In this document: positions 33,175-36,251 of the stretch, one piece after another
How positions within the stretch are numbered: position 1 is the first letter of the stretch
Layout: the number at the start of each line of letters is the position of its first letter
Assembly: GCA_905202115.1 (NCBI GenBank)
Contig: CAJKQZ010000004.1
Coordinates: forward strand, 1 to 36,251
Length of the DNA stretch: 36,251 nt
Direction: 5' to 3'
Source of the DNA: an uncultured Prevotellaceae bacterium
GTDB taxonomy: Bacteria; Bacteroidota; Bacteroidia; Bacteroidales; Bacteroidaceae
The notes under the pieces: model-generated
Databases searched by the model: none
The model's input: only the letters and a program-made list of their open reading frames with translations
Told to the model about the DNA's origin: nothing
Made by a program: the position numbers and the translations under genes

Positions 33175-33494
33175 TGAAAGCCGGCCCCCTGAAATTTCGT
33201 CTCACTTTGCTGCGTCCCGCCCACGAAACAGACGCCTTTGGCTCCGAGAGAATCATATATGAGAACGCGGGCACCATACACGCTGAACGTGTAAAGATAG
33301 GCGGCAGCCGCAAAGAGGAGGTAGGCGAGCATTTTCCCGATTATCGCGTCGAGTTCAACATACGCCGCAGTCATGCGGTAGAGGAGAACTGGCGCGTGCG
33401 GGAATTGGGCGGCAAACTGTATACGGTAACGAATGTCATTCCCAATTTGAACCGCGGATACAACACTCTTGTTTGCGAGAGAGTGAACGAGTAA
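33174..33494 (+). CDS. Head closure / stopper protein (SPP1 gp16-like)
   Basis: A 106-residue beta-rich protein of the head-tail adaptor family: start KAGPLKFRLTLLRPAHETDAFG, then IHAERVKIGG, RVEFNIRRSH and KLYTVTNVIPNLNRGYNTLVCE. It seals the portal exit once DNA is inside and gives the tail its docking surface. Translationally coupled to the connector upstream. Confidence 0.9.
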   Translation: MKAGPLKFRLTLLRPAHETDAFGSERIIYENAGTIHAERVKIGGSRKEEVGEHFPDYRVEFNIRRSHAVEENWRVRELGGKLYTVTNVIPNLNRGYNTLVCERVNE

Positions 33495-33507
33495 GGACTT
33501 TTCCCGC

Positions 33508-34038
33508 ATGGAAGAAACAGAGACAATGAGCGATAGAACCAATATAAGCAAATCGTTTACCGACCTGCTGGGCGCGTTGGATTTGAAGGATCAGCGAAAG
33601 GCGCTGCGAGGCGCTATGCGCAGGGAGGGTAACCGCCTCAAGAAGACGGCGGCCGCCAAGCTGCGGGGCAGCGGAATAGGTCAGGGCGCCAGGCAGAAGC
33701 TTTCGAAGGGCATACGCCTGCGTGTTTATCCCGAAAAATACGGTGCCGGTTTATTAGTGTCGGTAAAGCCCCAGGGCAAACGCGGGTTTCATCATAACCG
33801 GCAGGGTCTGGAAAAGCCCGTGCTCATGTGGGCTGAAGACGGTACAGGCCATCGCCGGACAAAGACAAAAACAAAGTTTTTTGTGCGCAAGCGTAAGGGG
33901 CACCCCACAGGTAGGATGAAGCGCTATGGATTCATGCGCCGCACCGAGGAATTGTGTGCAGATAGCGTAGGGCGGAACCTGTTTAATGATTTCCGGAAAA
34001 ACATAGAGCGCGCGGTAAGGAAAAAAGGACTGTTTTAA
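33508..34038 (+). CDS. Head-tail joining protein (HK97 gp10-like)
   Basis: A 176-residue, very basic protein with the gp10-like order: an N-terminal helix (DLLGALDLKDQRKALRGAMRREGNRLKKTAAAKL), a strand region GIRLRVYPEKYGAGLLVSVKPQG, and a long basic C-terminus. It probably binds near the head-tail interface. The ATG at 33526 is an alternative start. Confidence 0.82.
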   Translation: MEETETMSDRTNISKSFTDLLGALDLKDQRKALRGAMRREGNRLKKTAAAKLRGSGIGQGARQKLSKGIRLRVYPEKYGAGLLVSVKPQGKRGFHHNRQGLEKPVLMWAEDGTGHRRTKTKTKFFVRKRKGHPTGRMKRYGFMRRTEELCADSVGRNLFNDFRKNIERAVRKKGLF

Positions 34039-34050
34039 ATTATAATCAGT

Positions 34051-34437
34051 ATGAAACGAAGTTCGTTAAGCGCAGGCCTCATAGTCCGCAAAATACTGTT
34101 GGACAGCGTTGCCGTAACGCAATACACACAGCAAGTGTTCCCCGTTGTCAAAGACGCGGCAACGCTCCCGTACATCCTGTATCGCCGGGCCGCCTTGCAC
34201 CACAACCCTACAAAGGCGGGGCAGCCAGGAGCCGACACCGTAGAAATGGAGTTGCTTGTATATACGGCCTTATACGACGAGGGAGTGGATTTGGCCGAGG
34301 CGGTGCGTTCTTCATTGGACTATGCGTGCGGAGAAGCGCAAGGATTGAAAATGCGAGGCTGCGTGCTCATAGAAAGTGAGGAGGGCTGGGAAAACGACGC
34401 CTACGTGCAAAGCATGACAGTCGCGATTAAAGTTTAG
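34051..34437 (+). CDS. Tail completion protein (DUF3168, gp17-like)
   Basis: A 128-residue protein with the DUF3168 pattern: an N-terminal helix (SAGLIVRKILLDSVAV), QVFPVVKDAATLPYILYRR, and VEMELLVYTALYDEGVDLAEAVRSSLD. Such proteins cap the head-proximal end of the tail tube. It stands directly before the tail tube gene, as expected. Confidence 0.85.
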   Translation: MKRSSLSAGLIVRKILLDSVAVTQYTQQVFPVVKDAATLPYILYRRAALHHNPTKAGQPGADTVEMELLVYTALYDEGVDLAEAVRSSLDYACGEAQGLKMRGCVLIESEEGWENDAYVQSMTVAIKV

Positions 34438-34470
34438 TCCCCAAAAATAAGGCATTAAAAAAACAAAAAA

Positions 34471-34926
34471 ATGGAAGATCAAGGATACATAAATGGTAGT
34501 GACCTTCTGCTCATGGTAGGAGGGAAAGCTATAGGACACTGTACAAGTCACACACTGACTTTTAACAGCGAAACAAAAGACCGCGCCGTAAAACCGGTGG
34601 CCAGTGCATCGAAATCGGCCGGTCTGTGGAAAAACAAAGGAGTAACAGGGCTCAGCATTTCAATCAGTGCCGAGGCCCTGCGTTTCTACGAAGAGAGCGA
34701 AAACGGCTACGAGCAGATAGCACCCCTTTGGGGCAAGGGCCAAAGCGTGGAGGTGAAGGCCTTCAAGCGCGGCAGCGATGAGGAGCCCTATGTATCGGGC
34801 AAGTTCGTTATAGCGTCGATAGAGGAAACCTCGCCCGCGCAGGACGATTCCACCTACACCGTTTCTCTTGAAAACGACGGTGAGCCTGATATATATCCGG
34901 GCAAAACCGCAGCGTCTCAAAATTAA
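34471..34926 (+). CDS. Major tail tube protein
   Basis: A 151-residue beta-rich protein. GSDLLLMVGGKAIGHCTSHTLTFNSETKDRAVK and KNKGVTGLSISISAEALRFYEE match phage tail tube subunits (Phage_tail_2 / TP901-1-like), and the C-terminal SGKFVIASIEETSPAQDDSTYTVSLENDG completes the fold. Subunits stack into the tube that carries DNA to the cell. Position between the completion protein and tail chaperones supports the call. Confidence 0.9.
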   Translation: MEDQGYINGSDLLLMVGGKAIGHCTSHTLTFNSETKDRAVKPVASASKSAGLWKNKGVTGLSISISAEALRFYEESENGYEQIAPLWGKGQSVEVKAFKRGSDEEPYVSGKFVIASIEETSPAQDDSTYTVSLENDGEPDIYPGKTAASQN

Positions 34927-34932
34927 CGCGCC

Positions 34933-35244
34933 ATGAAGAAGACGGAAATACTCATCAATGGCAAAGCATTCCCCTGTAGGCAGACTATGGGGGCTATGCT
35001 TCGCTTTAAGCAGGAAACGGGAAAGGAAGTGACCGAAATAGATTCGGGCAGTTTTACCGACCTCTGCACCTTTCTTTGGTGCTGCGTAGAGAGTGCCTGT
35101 AGTGCCGAAAAGCGCAAATTCGACATGTCGCTAATGGAGTTCGCCGACAGCATAGGCCCCGAAGATTTGCAGAAGTGGGCGGAAGTCACGGCGGCAAATA
35201 ACGGACAGAGCAACGAGGGGGGAGAAGAAAAAAAAAGAATCTGA
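34933..35244 (+). CDS. Tail assembly chaperone, short form (gpG-like)
   Basis: A 103-residue helical protein starting KKTEILINGKAFPCRQTMGAMLRFKQETGKEV. It is the unshifted product of the usual two-frame chaperone pair located between tail tube and tape measure. It ends shortly after an A-rich slip site (GAA AAA AAA AGA ATC TGA). Chaperones of this type bind the tape measure protein during tail assembly and are not in the virion. Confidence 0.85.
   Translation: MKKTEILINGKAFPCRQTMGAMLRFKQETGKEVTEIDSGSFTDLCTFLWCCVESACSAEKRKFDMSLMEFADSIGPEDLQKWAEVTAANNGQSNEGGEEKKRI
35229..35236 (+). other. -1 ribosomal frameshift site
   Basis: Nine A's (35228-35236) followed by G. In the zero frame they read A AAA AAA, a classical X XXY YYZ slippery heptamer. 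The stop of the zero frame is 6 bases further (35242-35244), and the -1 frame continues as KNLTIHEMLGVAMGG, matching the second chaperone domain. Confidence 0.8.
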
Positions 35245-35570
35245 CAATTCATGAAATGCTGGGTGTCGCAATGGGCGGCATGCACATTTCATACGACGAC
35301 TTCTGTCGCCTTACGCCCGATGAGTTCGGGCACGTGTACGAGGCCTTCCATAAACGGCGCGAAGCGGATTACAAGGAAGAATGGGAGCGCGTGCGGATGT
35401 TAGCCTTCATTGTGATACAGCCTCACCTGAAAAAGAAGATAACGCCACAGAACCTGCTGCCCTTCCCGTGGGAAAAGCCTAAAAAGCCGCAAGGAAATAC
35501 CCCCGCCTACTTATCGGCGGAAGACAGCAAAGTAAGATTTGAGAATCTGGTTAAAAGGATGAATTCGTAA
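35235..35570 (+). CDS. Tail assembly chaperone, frameshift extension (gpT-like)
   Basis: This -1 frame has no good independent start; its first ATG is 35256, inside the conserved segment. It reads KNLTIHEMLGVAMGGMHISY, then LTPDEFGHVYEAFHKRREADY, the typical T-domain pattern (LTxxEFxxxY). The fused product 34933-35235 plus 35235-35570 would be about 212 residues. It binds the tape measure in related phages, with the short form in excess. The end carries a Pro/Lys-rich tail. Confidence 0.8.
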   Translation, partial: KNLTIHEMLGVAMGGMHISYDDFCRLTPDEFGHVYEAFHKRREADYKEEWERVRMLAFIVIQPHLKKKITPQNLLPFPWEKPKKPQGNTPAYLSAEDSKVRFENLVKRMNS

Positions 35571-35594
35571 AGTGTTAAGAATTAAAGGCTGCTT

Positions 35595-35921
35595 CTAAGA
35601 GTTTTTGTTCTCGCGATTTTCGATTTCGCATAAAGGATTTGTAATGAAGGCCATCCACAAAGAAATGGAAAGACATAAAAAAAATAAAAGCGCACAAATT
35701 GTATGTGGCCATGTATTATCAGGGTTAAAAGGTATGATAAAAAGTAAGGCAAAAGAGAGAATTCCTAATAAGATAATAATAATTTGTGCCTTCGTTATTT
35801 TCTTTATGGTATGCCTCCTTTTGCGTCTTTCATTCTTTTCTTCTTCACTTTCTATGAATGTGATTGTTATTTCGGTGCTAATACCAGGTTTGCGATTTTC
35901 GTTTTTAGCAAGCTCTTTCAT
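35595..35921 (-). CDS. Reversed two-helix membrane protein (moron) inside the tail operon
   Basis: 108 residues from the ATG at 35921, which lies about 14 bases after the predicted start of its own promoter; the in-frame extension to 36014 would overlap that promoter and the tape measure start. The charged N-terminus (EEEKNERRKRRHTIKK) is followed by two hydrophobic helices, QIIIILLGILSFALLFII (about 45-62) and ICALLFFLCLSISLWMAFI (about 73-91). It is AT-rich and on the opposite strand to every neighbour. An insertion like this between chaperone and tape measure suggests a lysogenic-conversion or superinfection-exclusion gene. Family not recognised. Confidence 0.7.
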   Translation of the reverse strand: MKELAKNENRKPGISTEITITFIESEEEKNERRKRRHTIKKITKAQIIIILLGILSFALLFIIPFNPDNTWPHTICALLFFLCLSISLWMAFITNPLCEIENRENKNS

Positions 35922-35941
35922 CTTCGTAAAGTGTTTGTGCA

Positions 35942-35973
35942 CAAATATAATGTAACGGGGGGAAATACACAAA
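35942..35973 (-). promoter_or_regulatory. Promoter of the reversed moron
   Basis: Minus strand: TTTG (35973-35970), 20 bases, TATATTTG (35949-35942), an exact match to the Bacteroidetes consensus. Transcription would start near 35935. No operator-like palindrome overlaps it, so it may be active in the lysogen. Confidence 0.8.
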
Positions 35974-35991
35974 CAAAACATCAAAAAAAGT

Positions 35992-36251
35992 ATGTCCAAA
36001 GAGATAAAGTTCAACGTAAAGCTGGAAGTAGACGGTAAGGAGCATATCGTTACTGCCTTGACTGATGTAAAGAAGTTCGCCGAGAGTTTTGAAGAGGCCC
36101 GTAATGTGATTCAGAAGGGCCGTGACGATCTGATAAAATTTACTCAGGTCAGTGCGGCATTCCAGAATATGATTACCGGTTTGCAGCAGCTTACGGGCGC
36201 TTTGGGGCAGTTTTCGACAGCTGCCGCTGCGCAGGAAGAGGTGGAGACAAA
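35992..36251 (+). CDS. Tape measure protein, 5' part only
   Basis: The frame starts at the ATG at 35992 after an A-rich leader and is open to the right edge (86 complete codons). It reads MSKEIKFNVKLEVDGKEH, then VTALTDVKKFAESFEEARNVIQ and a Gln/Ala-rich helix FQNMITGLQQLTGALGQF, typical of the N-terminus of Bacteroidetes phage tape measure proteins. Position directly after the tail chaperones confirms the call. The tape measure sets tail length and helps DNA entry. Confidence 0.85.
   Translation, partial: MSKEIKFNVKLEVDGKEHIVTALTDVKKFAESFEEARNVIQKGRDDLIKFTQVSAAFQNMITGLQQLTGALGQFSTAAAAQEEVET

Noticed and set aside
35784..36038. Plus-strand frames opposite the reversed moron
   Set aside because: Their composition mirrors the membrane helices of the minus-strand gene, and they conflict with the tape measure start at 35992.

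Overview
The window is most of a temperate, tailed, HK97-type siphophage genome of a Bacteroidales host (Bacteroides, Parabacteroides, Prevotella or a relative). The host call rests on four things seen in the sequence. Promoters match the Bacteroidetes pattern TTTG-N19-21-TAnnTTTG (16404-16434 on +, 35942-35973 on -). Start codons follow A-rich leaders without Shine-Dalgarno sites. The integrase is of the Bacteroidetes phage/ICE type. Many small hypotheticals look like those of Bacteroides phages. The terminase, portal, protease, capsid, connector and tail genes are in the standard HK97 order.

Layout. 1-7911: end of the tail operon, with a giant S74-type tail fibre cut by the left edge and accessory proteins. 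7921-9474: lysis (membrane-anchored protein, GH24 endolysin, probable single-gene spanin). 9475-12225: small late genes of unknown role separated by hairpins, including a DnaA domain IV-like protein and a frameshifted gene. 12300-12334: bidirectional terminator. 12389-13573 (-): tyrosine integrase. 13678-13895: attP region whose core copies the 3' half of a tRNA, probably tRNA-His, flanked by repeated 10-mers that may be integrase arm sites. 13911-15579 (-): AT-rich three-gene cargo cassette (TIGR04255-like, small conserved protein, DUF7689-like) with its own promoter. 15730-16341 (-): LexA/CI-like repressor, divergent from the early promoter across two similar operator palindromes. 16557-17907: early genes. 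17909-26409: replication (DUF2800 nuclease, DUF2815 ssDNA-binding protein, family A polymerase, VapE-type primase-helicase, VRR-NUC nuclease, SNF2 helicase). 26399-29233: RHH protein, HNH endonuclease, small and large terminase. 29234-29598: structured non-coding stretch ending in a strong terminator. 29751-35570: portal, protease, capsid, head-tail joining, tail tube, frameshifted tail chaperones. 35595-35921 (-): a reversed membrane-protein moron with its own promoter. 35992-end: start of the tape measure gene.

Phage genes lie on both sides of the tRNA-like att core without duplicating each other. The tail operon leaving at the right edge (tape measure) would rejoin the fibre gene entering at the left edge. 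I therefore read the source as a circular or circularly permuted free phage genome with an intact attP, not an integrated prophage. The part most likely to hold an undescribed system is the three-gene cassette between attP and the repressor. The reversed moron is second.

All family names come from reading motifs by eye; no database search was run.
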